This document shows, in pieces, positions 1 to 6,264 of a DNA stretch of 34,522 nt (the first letter of the stretch is position 1; every line of letters starts with the position of its first letter). Under the pieces are notes generated by a model, which saw nothing but the letters and a program-made list of their open reading frames with translations, did not search any database and was not told the origin of the DNA. This stretch comes from Pseudomonadota bacterium. Its GTDB lineage: Bacteria; Pseudomonadota; Gammaproteobacteria; Xanthomonadales; Xanthomonadaceae. The stretch is from assembly GCA_023390905.1 (NCBI GenBank), contig JAEWBY010000067.1, forward strand, positions 1 through 34,522, written 5' to 3'. Both the position numbers and the translations under genes were made by a program.

Positions 1-38
1 GGCCTCACGGGCGCCCTAAAGATCGGCGCCCGGAGGCC
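1..38 (+). terminator. Stem-loop, possible terminator of the upstream gene
   Basis: Bases 1-15 pair with 25-38 (GGCCTC/GAGGCC outer part, GGGCGCC/GGCGCCC inner part) with a single bulged A and a 9-base loop. No T-run follows. It probably ends a transcript entering from the left; in related genomes a flagellin gene lies there, but that gene is outside the window. Confidence 0.5.
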
Positions 39-52
39 GCTACCACTACACG

Positions 53-88
53 GGCCGTCAGGACATCCGCGTGCGGATGGACACGGCC
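53..88 (+). other. Nested inverted repeat upstream of fliD
   Basis: The inner palindrome CATCCGC-GT-GCGGATG (64-79) is enclosed by GGCCGT (53-58) and ACGGCC (83-88). It directly precedes the candidate sigma-54 promoter. It could be a second hairpin of the upstream terminator or a protein-binding palindrome; the sequence does not decide between these. Confidence 0.4.
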
Positions 89-103
89 GGGCCTCCCTTT
101 GCA
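88..103 (+). promoter_or_regulatory. Candidate sigma-54 promoter of fliD
   Basis: The sequence cGGgcctccctTTGCa carries the essential GG (89-90), ten bases, then GC (101-102), with a full TTGCA -12 element but a poor -24 element beyond GG. The predicted start is near 114, giving a leader of about 27 bases. fliD is RpoN/FleQ-dependent in Pseudomonas, which supports the call. It is weaker than the other sigma-54 sites in this window. Confidence 0.5.
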
Positions 104-140
104 CGGCATGCGCCGCGAAGGGGCAGACAGGAGATCGGCA

Positions 141-1502
141 ATGGCAGATTACTCACTCGGATACGGTGGCATCGGCTCGGGCCTGGACATCACCGGCATG
201 GTGGAAAAGCTGGTGGCGGCCGAGCGCAAGCCGGCCGACGCCCGCCTGAACCGCATCGAGAGCGCCGCCAAGTTCAAGATCTCCGCCCTGGGTACCGTCA
301 GTTCCGCCTTCAGCAACCTGGACAGCGCGCTCAAGGCACTCAAGGCCAGTGATGCCTTCGACGGCCGCACCGTCAAGGTCGCCACCGACAGCGTGCTCAC
401 CGCCGCCAGCGGCAAGGGCACGCCGGCCGGCACGTACAACGTGGAGGTGATCGATCTGGCCACCGCCAACAAATGGATCGCCAATTCCGCCGTCAGCAGC
501 ACGCAGACCTTCGGCGCCGGCAAATTGACGTTGACCATCGGCGGGCAGACCACCGAGATCGACATCGCCGAAGGCGCGCGCCTGGTCGACGTGCGCAGCG
601 CCATCAATGACGCCGTGCGCAGCCAGGGCGTGCAGGCCAGCGTGATCACTTCCAACGATGGCCAGTATCTGTCCATCGGCGCGGACAAGACCGGCGCGGC
701 GAGCGCGTTCAGCCTGGCCTTCAGCGAAGGCGGCGCGGATCTGCAGGCGCTGGTGGCCAGCATGCAGGAACGCGTGCCGGCCGCCGATGCGCGCGTGGCC
801 ATCGACGGTCTGGAAGTCACCGCCAGCGGCAACACGATCACCGATGCAGTGCCCGGCCTGACGCTGAACCTCAAGACCGAAGGCACCAGCGTGGTCACGG
901 TGACCAGCGACGTGGCCGCCAGCCGCAAGCTGGTGCAGGACTTCATCACCGCATACAACACCGCGATCACCGCGATCAACACCTCGACCAAGTACGACGT
1001 CGAGAACAAGGAACCGTCCGCGCTGACCGGCGATGCGCAGATGCGCAGCGCTTCGGGACAGTTGCGCGGATTGATGACCAACCTGCTCGGCGATCTGGCC
1101 TCGGTCGGCCTCGATGCCAAGACGCTGGGCCTGCAGACCAAGGGCTACCCGACCTCGGACGGAACGCTGGTGCTGGATGCGGGCAAGTTCGACGCCGCCT
1201 TCAACGCCAACCCGGAAAAAGTGCGCGCCGCCTTCACCGGCGACAACGCGTTCGCCGGCAAGTTGCAGAGCCTGGTCGGCAGCTACATCGGCAAGGAAGG
1301 CGCCTTCACCCAGCGCACCGACACGCTCAACGCCCAGGTCAAGGACGTGGCCAACCAGCGCAAGGCGCTGGAAGCCCGGATGGAAGCCGTGGGCAACCGC
1401 TACAAGGCGCAGTTCGTCGCGCTGGACAGCATGATTTCGCAGATGAACACCACCAGTTCGTACCTCAGCCAGCAGTTGGCCGCCTTGGCCGCGCAGAGCT
1501 GA
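141..1502 (+). CDS. fliD: Flagellar filament cap protein FliD (HAP2)
   Basis: FliD forms the pentameric cap at the tip of the filament and helps flagellin subunits fold into place. The 453-residue product has the typical N-terminal signature with GSGLDI and MVEKLVAAER (residues about 12-29), a variable centre, and a C-terminal FliD domain ending in a helical stretch with Ser/Gln-rich residues. I chose the ATG at 141 because AGGAG lies 7 bases upstream and the protein then begins at the conserved part; an in-frame ATG at 99 would add 14 unlikely residues and overlap the promoter. It heads a group with fliS, a FliT-like gene and a PilZ-like gene. Length is within the family range. Confidence 0.95.
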   Translation: MADYSLGYGGIGSGLDITGMVEKLVAAERKPADARLNRIESAAKFKISALGTVSSAFSNLDSALKALKASDAFDGRTVKVATDSVLTAASGKGTPAGTYNVEVIDLATANKWIANSAVSSTQTFGAGKLTLTIGGQTTEIDIAEGARLVDVRSAINDAVRSQGVQASVITSNDGQYLSIGADKTGAASAFSLAFSEGGADLQALVASMQERVPAADARVAIDGLEVTASGNTITDAVPGLTLNLKTEGTSVVTVTSDVAASRKLVQDFITAYNTAITAINTSTKYDVENKEPSALTGDAQMRSASGQLRGLMTNLLGDLASVGLDAKTLGLQTKGYPTSDGTLVLDAGKFDAAFNANPEKVRAAFTGDNAFAGKLQSLVGSYIGKEGAFTQRTDTLNAQVKDVANQRKALEARMEAVGNRYKAQFVALDSMISQMNTTSSYLSQQLAALAAQS

Positions 1503-1509
1503 GGACAGG

Positions 1510-1531
1510 CCCGCGGCCGTTCGGTCGCGGG
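1510..1531 (+). other. Hairpin between fliD and fliS
   Basis: CCCGCG (1510-1515) pairs with CGCGGG (1526-1531), and the stem continues inward through a G-T wobble and CCG/CGG. There is no T-run. The fliS ribosome site AGGAG (1536-1540) follows after 4 bases, so the stem could protect a processed fliD 3' end or influence fliS translation. Confidence 0.45.
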
Positions 1532-1549
1532 AGTCAGGAGATAAACCGA

Positions 1550-1960
1550 ATGTCAGCCCATTCCTACGCCGCGCAGTACCGCAAGACCGGCATCACCAGT
1601 GCCGTCATGGAAGCGGACCCGCACCGACTGGTGGCCCTGCTGCTGGCCGGCGCGTGCGAGCGCATCCGCCTGGCGGAAGCCTGCATGGATCACGGCGATC
1701 TGGCCCGCAAGGGCAAGGCGATCGGCGAGGTCTGCGCGATCATCGGCCATCTCAACGGCTCGCTCGATCACGAAGCCGGCGGCGAAATCGCCGGCAGCCT
1801 GTCGGCGCTCTACGATTACCTGCAGGGCCGGTTGACCGAGGCCAACCTGCACAACGACACCTCCGCGCTGCGCGAATCGCTGGAACTGCTCGGCGAGATC
1901 GAATCGGCCTGGAACGCGATTCCGCCGGAACAACGGCAACGCGCGGCCGTGGGCGCCTGA
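1550..1960 (+). CDS. fliS: Flagellin export chaperone FliS
   Basis: FliS binds newly made flagellin in the cytoplasm and keeps it unpolymerised until export. The 136-residue, mostly helical product has the family pattern near the N terminus: a Tyr-rich start (SYAAQYRKTGI), then ADPHRLVALLLAGACERIRLAE (residues about 22-43), where related proteins carry a very similar A-x-P-H-x-L-x-x-L-L-x-x-G segment. The ATG at 1550 has AGGAG 9 bases upstream. It lies 47 bases after fliD and one base before the next gene, so it is almost certainly cotranscribed. Length is usual for the family. Confidence 0.93.
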   Translation: MSAHSYAAQYRKTGITSAVMEADPHRLVALLLAGACERIRLAEACMDHGDLARKGKAIGEVCAIIGHLNGSLDHEAGGEIAGSLSALYDYLQGRLTEANLHNDTSALRESLELLGEIESAWNAIPPEQRQRAAVGA

Positions 1961-1961
1961 G

Positions 1962-2264
1962 ATGCCGCCGGTCTCGCTGGAGGATCTGTTCGCGCAGTTG
2001 CAGGCCATGCACGCCGGGCTGCAGGACGAGGATCTGGAAAGCGTGCAGGTGCTGCTGAACCAGCACGATCGCGACGTGCGCGATTTCATGCATGGCGATG
2101 AAGGCCGCCAGGCCGGCGCCGACGCGCTGGGCAATCTGCTGTACGCCCAGTTGCAGGTGCAGGATCGCCTGCGCGATGCGCGCGATGCCGCCGCCCGCCG
2201 CATGCGCGGCTCGCAACAGGCCGATCGCGCCGCGCGCGCCTATCTCTCCACGTCCGGAGGCTGA
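1962..2264 (+). CDS. Small helical FliT-like protein, putative flagellar chaperone
   Basis: This 100-residue product is rich in Gln, Asp, Arg and Leu and looks like a long helical hairpin. No catalytic motif, membrane segment or signal peptide is visible. It starts one base after the fliS stop, and its size and position after fliD-fliS match FliT, the chaperone for FliD, or the unnamed fliS-adjacent genes annotated in xanthomonads. FliT proteins are poorly conserved, so the assignment rests on position, length and helicity rather than on a sequence signature. I therefore leave the symbol blank. That it is a real gene is supported by tight coupling on both sides (stop at 2264, next ATG at 2267). 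Confidence 0.75.
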   Translation: MPPVSLEDLFAQLQAMHAGLQDEDLESVQVLLNQHDRDVRDFMHGDEGRQAGADALGNLLYAQLQVQDRLRDARDAAARRMRGSQQADRAARAYLSTSGG

Positions 2265-2266
2265 CC

Positions 2267-2848
2267 ATGCCATCGCAGGTGCCCGTGCTCGATCACCCGG
2301 CAGAAGCCGAACTGTTCGGCGATGCCCTGACCTGCGATGCATGGCTGCCGGTGGATTTCCGCCTGGGCGATCGCCGCCTCGCGCCGCAGGCCGGCGAAGC
2401 GGTGCTGCGCGCCGTGGCCGTGGCCGAGGATTCGCGCAATGACGATCCGGACGAGCGCGGCGATCTGCCGCAATCCTTCCTGCGCATGGAAGCCAAGGTC
2501 GATCTGATGCTCAACCTGCTCGGCCGCCTGGCGCGGCAGAGCGCCGATGCGCTGCCGCTGCGCGCGTTGCGGTGGTCGCACCTGGGGCTGCGCATCGACA
2601 CCGACATCGCCTATGCGGCGCGCATCAGCGAACGCGGCGTGGCGATGATCGAGCCGGCGAGCTGGCTCAGCGATCACATCGAACTGCCCGCGCGGGTGAT
2701 CGCGCAGAGCGTGGACATCAGCGGACGACACCATACGTGGTTGCGTTTCGAACCGATGGCGCCGGCGCTGGCCGATGCGCTGGAGCGGCATCTGTTCCGC
2801 ATGCATCGACGGCAGATTGCCGAGGCACGGCAGGCGCGCCAGGGTTGA
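2267..2848 (+). CDS. PilZ-like domain protein of the xanthomonad flagellar locus
   Basis: The 193-residue cytoplasmic product has an N-terminal segment of about 65 residues, a heptad-like helix (residues about 70-92, FLRMEAKVDLMLNLLGRLAR) and a C-terminal beta-rich part ending in a basic helix. The layout resembles the atypical tetrameric PilZ proteins described from Xanthomonas, in which a heptad helix drives oligomerisation. The usual PilZ c-di-GMP signature (RxxxR then D/NxSxxG) is not intact: the nearest match to the second motif is RISERG (residues about 120-125). The domain may thus bind another partner rather than the nucleotide. It starts two bases after the FliT-like gene and probably ends the fliD operon. 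Its role in motility is inferred from position. Confidence 0.7.
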   Translation: MPSQVPVLDHPAEAELFGDALTCDAWLPVDFRLGDRRLAPQAGEAVLRAVAVAEDSRNDDPDERGDLPQSFLRMEAKVDLMLNLLGRLARQSADALPLRALRWSHLGLRIDTDIAYAARISERGVAMIEPASWLSDHIELPARVIAQSVDISGRHHTWLRFEPMAPALADALERHLFRMHRRQIAEARQARQG

Positions 2849-2853
2849 CTGCA

Positions 2854-2867
2854 CCAGGCTTGCCTGG
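2854..2867 (+). terminator. Hairpin after the PilZ-like gene
   Basis: CCAGGC-TT-GCCTGG is a perfect 6-bp inverted repeat starting 5 bases after the stop at 2848. No T-run follows, so if it ends the fliD operon it would do so with Rho or as a 3' end stabiliser. Confidence 0.4.
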
Positions 2868-2957
2868 ATGTGCATCTGTTGAAGGTCAACCCTTCATACA
2901 TTCTTCGCCATCGGTTCCGTGCCGGCTCTTGCCTCAGCGGCCTATGCGCTTGCCATG

Positions 2958-3010
2958 GCTTCCACAGCCGAAGGCTGGTCATCGCGGCTTTCAACAGCCG
3001 CAGGCTGGTC
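2958..3010. repeat. Two tandem copies of a hairpin-forming unit, period 30
   Basis: The segments 2958-2980 and 2987-3010 are near-identical; each contains a CAGCC-GAA/GCA-GGCTG stem-loop (2965-2977 and 2995-3007). They lie between two converging genes, so each can act on transcripts from either side. A short remnant of the local CCCAT/CCCGAT-type repeat follows at 3019-3049. Confidence 0.6.
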
Positions 3011-3051
3011 GCCCCTGATCCCCCATCCCGAATTACCCCATCCCGATCCGC

Positions 3052-3741
3052 TCAGACCAGATCGTTCTGGTGGCGCGCGGCCAGCAACAGCAGATCGTTG
3101 GCGCGGCGGCAGCCGAGTGATTCCATCATGCGGGCGCGGTGGGTTTCGACGGTCTTGACGCTGATGCCCAGGTGCGCGGCGATTTCCTTGCTGCTCATGC
3201 CGCCGCCGAGCTTGCGCAGGATCTGGCGCTGACGCGGCGAGAGTGCGTCGATGCCGGTCGGTCGCGCGGGGTTGAGCAGCGGCGCGAGCATCTTCGAAGA
3301 GACCTGCGGACTGAGAAACACCTGGCCGGCGGCGGCCGCGCGCAAGGCCAGTTCCAGTTCCATCGGCGCGGCTTCCTTGACCACGAAGCCGGCGCAGCCG
3401 CGATCCAGCGCGCTGCGGACCTGGGTCGGGTCGTTGTGCATCGACATGATCACCACGCGGGTCTGCGGCAACGCCTCCTTCAGCGGCTTGAGCAGATCCA
3501 GACCGCTGCGGTCCGGCAGCGAGAGGTCGAGCAGGATGACGTCCGGGCGATGGATCGTCGCCAGATCCATGGCCTGCTGCGCATCGGAGGCTTCGGCGAC
3601 CACGTCCACGTCGGCGATCGACTGCAGCAGCCGGCCGATGCCGGCGCGCACGAGGGTGTGGTCATCAACAATCAGGACGCGCACGGGGCTGGGACGCTCA
3701 GGGGGGAAGCCCACCTTATCCGGCTGTCGGATTTCCGCCAA
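3052..3741 (-). CDS. NarL/FixJ-type two-component response regulator
   Basis: The product has an N-terminal receiver domain with the acidic pair in VLIVDDH (Asp26-Asp27), a phosphoacceptor in ILLDLSLPD (Asp72) and a conserved Lys in FVVKEA, followed by a LuxR-type helix-turn-helix (LSPRQRQILRKLGGGMSSKEIAAHLGISVKTVETH). It should bind DNA after phosphorylation. The longest reading starts with TTG at 3741 without a good ribosome site; a GTG at residue 20 would give a 210-residue protein more typical of the family, so the start is uncertain. No kinase gene is adjacent. It stands between the fliD group and rpoN2, divergent from the latter, so a role in flagellar regulation is plausible but inferred. 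Confidence 0.88.
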   Translation of the reverse strand: MAEIRQPDKVGFPPERPSPVRVLIVDDHTLVRAGIGRLLQSIADVDVVAEASDAQQAMDLATIHRPDVILLDLSLPDRSGLDLLKPLKEALPQTRVVIMSMHNDPTQVRSALDRGCAGFVVKEAAPMELELALRAAAAGQVFLSPQVSSKMLAPLLNPARPTGIDALSPRQRQILRKLGGGMSSKEIAAHLGISVKTVETHRARMMESLGCRRANDLLLLAARHQNDLV

Positions 3742-4165
3742 TGTGACTTTAGTGAGAAAGGTGTGAAATCTTGAATACGGTCACAGTTGTGCGGGCGTGC
3801 GCCGGAAAGCCGGCGGAGCCCGGCGCGAGCGACCATCGCGCACGAACAAAGCGCGAAGCGGCGTCGCGTGCAAGGCGGGGTCGCCTCTTCCGTCGCCGCG
3901 CTGCCCTTTTCCTCGGGAGCAGGCCCTCCCACCGGATCGTCGCGCTGCCACTCGCCGTCAGCCGCGGTTCCGCTGCTCACGGCAGGCATTGAAGAAGGCA
4001 TAGCGCTCAACCTCCGCGACCGCCGCCGGCCGGATCCTGCAACAGCGCGCGTGTCCACGCGGTGGAAAAACGGCTATGCAAGCGGCATTCGGCGAACCAT
4101 GCCCGCGACATTCCGAAGCCGCCTCTACCGACCCGGTTCACACTTCCGCACGGAGACGGCGCTTC
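3742..4165. other. Intergenic region without a recognised gene
   Basis: This stretch lies between the minus-strand regulator and the sigma-54 promoter at 4166. Frames are open on both strands only because of high GC; none has a good ribosome site or a product resembling a known protein. The part nearest the regulator (3742-3785) is relatively AT-rich and probably holds its promoter, but I cannot pick a convincing -35/-10 pair. Confidence 0.5.
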
Positions 4166-4181
4166 TGGCCCGCCGCTTGCA
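4166..4181 (+). promoter_or_regulatory. Near-consensus sigma-54 promoter upstream of rpoN2
   Basis: TGGCCCGCCGCTTGCA matches TGGCACG-N4-TTGCW at 11 of 12 defined positions. GG is at 4167-4168 and GC at 4179-4180 with the required ten-base spacing. The predicted start is about 4192. The next protein start (rpoN2, 4436) is some 245 bases away and an intrinsic terminator lies between, so the first product may be a small RNA. Confidence 0.75.
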
Positions 4182-4191
4182 GGTAGCGCTG

Positions 4192-4358
4192 TCAGGTGAG
4201 GCCGCTACCCCGGCACGGCCCGCGGCTCCAGTGATTGCAAGGCTTCCCGCGCCATCACCCTGACACCGATCCGCGACATCAGACCGACGCCGTAGGTAAA
4301 ACCCCGACACCTGCGTGGGGAACGTGCTGATACGGACCAGAATCGCCCCGATTCTTTT
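4192..4358 (+). ncRNA. Candidate sigma-54-dependent small RNA or rpoN2 leader
   Basis: A transcript from the promoter at 4166-4181 would begin at or next to a stem: GTCAGG plus TGA (4191-4199) pairs with TCA plus CCTGAC (4255-4264) with one bulge. Inside it GCCGC (4201-4205) pairs with GCGGC (4222-4226). A second stem is formed by 4302-4308 with 4315-4320 (CCCC-AC/GT-GGGG, one bulged G). A terminator hairpin with T-run ends it at about 4358. No ATG occurs from 4182 to 4435. It may be a discrete RNA of about 167 bases or an attenuated leader of rpoN2. It has only two GGA trinucleotides, so it does not look like an Rsm/Csr-titrating RNA. Existence and function are inferred. Confidence 0.5.
4339..4358 (+). 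terminator. Intrinsic terminator upstream of rpoN2
   Basis: AGAATCG (4339-4345), loop CCC, then CGATTCT (4349-4355) forms a perfect 7-bp stem followed directly by TTT, so the 3' side ends in a run of four T. It works only in the plus direction. It lies 77 bases before the rpoN2 start and after the sigma-54 promoter, so transcription from that promoter should stop here at least in part. Confidence 0.65.
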
Positions 4359-4435
4359 CCCGCCACCGCCAGCGCAAAGTGCCTCCAACGCGACGAACCG
4401 CTGACGGTGCGTCGGGAATACGGGGAAAGGCCACG

Positions 4436-5872
4436 ATGAAAACGGGGATGAGCGCGCAGCTGGGCCAACAGCTGCACCTGACGCCGCAACTGCTGCAGTC
4501 GATCCGCCTGCTGCAACTGGATGGCCTGCAACTGGAGCAGGAAATCCGCCGCGCGCTGGACGCCAACCCGTTGCTTGAACTGGAAGAGGACGCGCCGATC
4601 GCCGAAGGGGGCGAAGACGATGCGCGCAATGCCTCGGACAGTGCCGCGACGGACACCGCCGCATTCGACGAGCTGCCCGAGTCGTCGATGTGGGACGTGG
4701 CCGGTGCCTCGTGGCAGGACGGCGATGACGATCGCATGCAGCGCATCGAAGCCGGCCCGTCCAGTGATCCGCAATGGCGCGCGTTGTCGGCGCTGGCGCT
4801 GGAACTGGATCCGGCCGGCCTGCAGATCGCCACGTTCTGGCTGGAACACACCGACGATGCCGGTTATCTGGAACAGGACGCGGCGATGCTGGCCGATCTG
4901 GCCGCGCTGCGCTTCCGCATCGAACCGGCGCAGGCCGAAGCCGTGCGCCAGCGCCTGCTGCATGGGGAATGCACGGGCCTGGCCGCACGCGATCTGCGCG
5001 AATGCCTGCAGGTGCAGCTCTCGGCCCTGCCCGGCCGCGTGCCGGCGCGGGCCGTCGCCGCGCGCATCCTGGCAGAGGCACTGGATCTGCTGGCCGCGCA
5101 CGACGAAGCGGCCATCGCCGAGCGCCTGCAACTGGATGTAGAGCAGATCCGCGAAGGCATCCGCCTGATCCTCTCGCTGCAACCGCGCCCGCTGGAATCG
5201 CTGGAACCGGCACCGAGCGCCTACGTGGTGCCCGACGTGGTGGCCTGGCATGCCGACTGCGCCTGGCGCGTGGCGCTCAACCCGGCCACCACGCCGCGGG
5301 TGGCGGTCTCGCCGATGCACGAGCGCGCGCTCGATCAGCTCGATGGCAAGGCCGACGCCAGCGAAGGCGCGCGCAAGCTGCGCGAACTGCTGCAGGAAGC
5401 GCGCTGGCTGACCCGCGGCCTGTCGATGCGCTATGACACCCTGCTGCGCACCGCCCGCGCGATCGTCGAGCGTCAGGCCGGCTTCCTCGCCCACGGCGAC
5501 GAAGCGATGGCGCCGCTGACGCTGAAGGAAATCGCCGACGAAATCGGCATGCACGAATCGACCATCTCGCGCATCACCACCGGCAAGTACATGCAGACCC
5601 CGCGCGGCACCTTCGAGCTGAAGCATTTCTTCGCCGTGCGCCTGGAAGGGGCCAGCGTGGCCGGCCCGGCCGTGCGCGCGATGGTGCGCCGCTTGATCGA
5701 GAACGAACCGGCCGGCAAGCCGCTGGCCGACGAGGCCATCGCCGGCCTGCTGGCGCGCCAGGGCATCCACATCGCCCGCCGCACCGTGGCCAAGTACCGC
5801 GAGCAACTGGACATCGCGCCCGCACGCGACCGCCGTCGCGGTAACGTGACCGCCCTGGCCAAGGCGGGATGA
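4436..5872 (+). CDS. rpoN2: RNA polymerase sigma-54 factor, flagellar copy RpoN2
   Basis: Sigma-54 directs RNA polymerase to -24/-12 promoters and needs an AAA+ activator, here FleQ. The 478-residue product has the Gln/Leu-rich region I (QLGQQLHLTPQLLQSIRLLQ, residues about 8-27), an acidic linker, the core-binding region, a helix-turn-helix (LKEIADEIGMHESTISRIT, about 362-380) and the RpoN box ARRTVAKYRE (about 447-456), which contacts the -24 element. The ATG at 4436 is preceded by a GGGGAAAGG ribosome site. Upstream in-frame codons would add residues before conserved region I. It overlaps or abuts vemR and is followed by fleQ, the operon order known from Xanthomonas campestris; that context supports the name rpoN2 over a housekeeping rpoN. 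Confidence 0.93.
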   Translation: MKTGMSAQLGQQLHLTPQLLQSIRLLQLDGLQLEQEIRRALDANPLLELEEDAPIAEGGEDDARNASDSAATDTAAFDELPESSMWDVAGASWQDGDDDRMQRIEAGPSSDPQWRALSALALELDPAGLQIATFWLEHTDDAGYLEQDAAMLADLAALRFRIEPAQAEAVRQRLLHGECTGLAARDLRECLQVQLSALPGRVPARAVAARILAEALDLLAAHDEAAIAERLQLDVEQIREGIRLILSLQPRPLESLEPAPSAYVVPDVVAWHADCAWRVALNPATTPRVAVSPMHERALDQLDGKADASEGARKLRELLQEARWLTRGLSMRYDTLLRTARAIVERQAGFLAHGDEAMAPLTLKEIADEIGMHESTISRITTGKYMQTPRGTFELKHFFAVRLEGASVAGPAVRAMVRRLIENEPAGKPLADEAIAGLLARQGIHIARRTVAKYREQLDIAPARDRRRGNVTALAKAG

Positions 5873-5883
5873 GGAAGAAGGAC

Positions 5884-6264
5884 ATGCGCAAGATCACCGT
5901 ACTGCTGGTGGACGATCACGAGGGTTTCATCAACGCCGCGATCCGCCACCTGCGCAAACTGGACTGGCTCGACGTGGTGGGACGCGCCGGCAACGGCCTG
6001 GAAGCCATCGAACGCTCCGAGGCGCTGCGCCCGGACGTGGTGCTGATGGACCTGGCGATGCCGGAAATGGGCGGCCTGCAGGCCACGCGCCTGATCAAGA
6101 CGCAGGACCAGCCGCCCTTCATCGTCATCGCCAGCCACTTCGATGATGCCGAGCACCGCGAGCACGCCAACCGCGCCGGCGCCGATGAATTCGTCAGCAA
6201 GCTTTCCTACATCCAGGAAGTCTTGCCCATCCTAGAAAAGTTCCGAGACAACTGCCATGAGTGA
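5884..6264 (+). CDS. vemR: Single-domain response regulator VemR
   Basis: The product is a lone receiver domain of 126 residues with the acidic pair Asp10-Asp11 (LLVDDHE), phosphoacceptor Asp56 (VVLMDLAMPEMGG) and a conserved Lys in EFVSKLSY, and no output domain. In X. campestris the gene between rpoN2 and fleQ encodes VemR, an atypical regulator of virulence, exopolysaccharide and motility; order, size and motifs agree here. An in-frame ATG at 5869 overlaps the rpoN2 stop, but the ATG at 5884 has AGGA 8 bases upstream and begins at the conserved RKITVLLVDD, so I prefer it. It overlaps fleQ by 8 bases, indicating translational coupling. Its kinase is not identifiable here. Confidence 0.88.
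   Translation: MRKITVLLVDDHEGFINAAIRHLRKLDWLDVVGRAGNGLEAIERSEALRPDVVLMDLAMPEMGGLQATRLIKTQDQPPFIVIASHFDDAEHREHANRAGADEFVSKLSYIQEVLPILEKFRDNCHE

Noticed and set aside
3787..4263. Plus-strand open frames in the rpoN2 upstream gap
   Set aside because: No ribosome site and no familiar sequence; the longest crosses the sigma-54 promoter and the predicted RNA start.
4192..4358. Rsm/Csr-titrating RNA interpretation of the rpoN2-upstream RNA
   Set aside because: Only two GGA trinucleotides are present, not repeated ANGGA hairpin loops.
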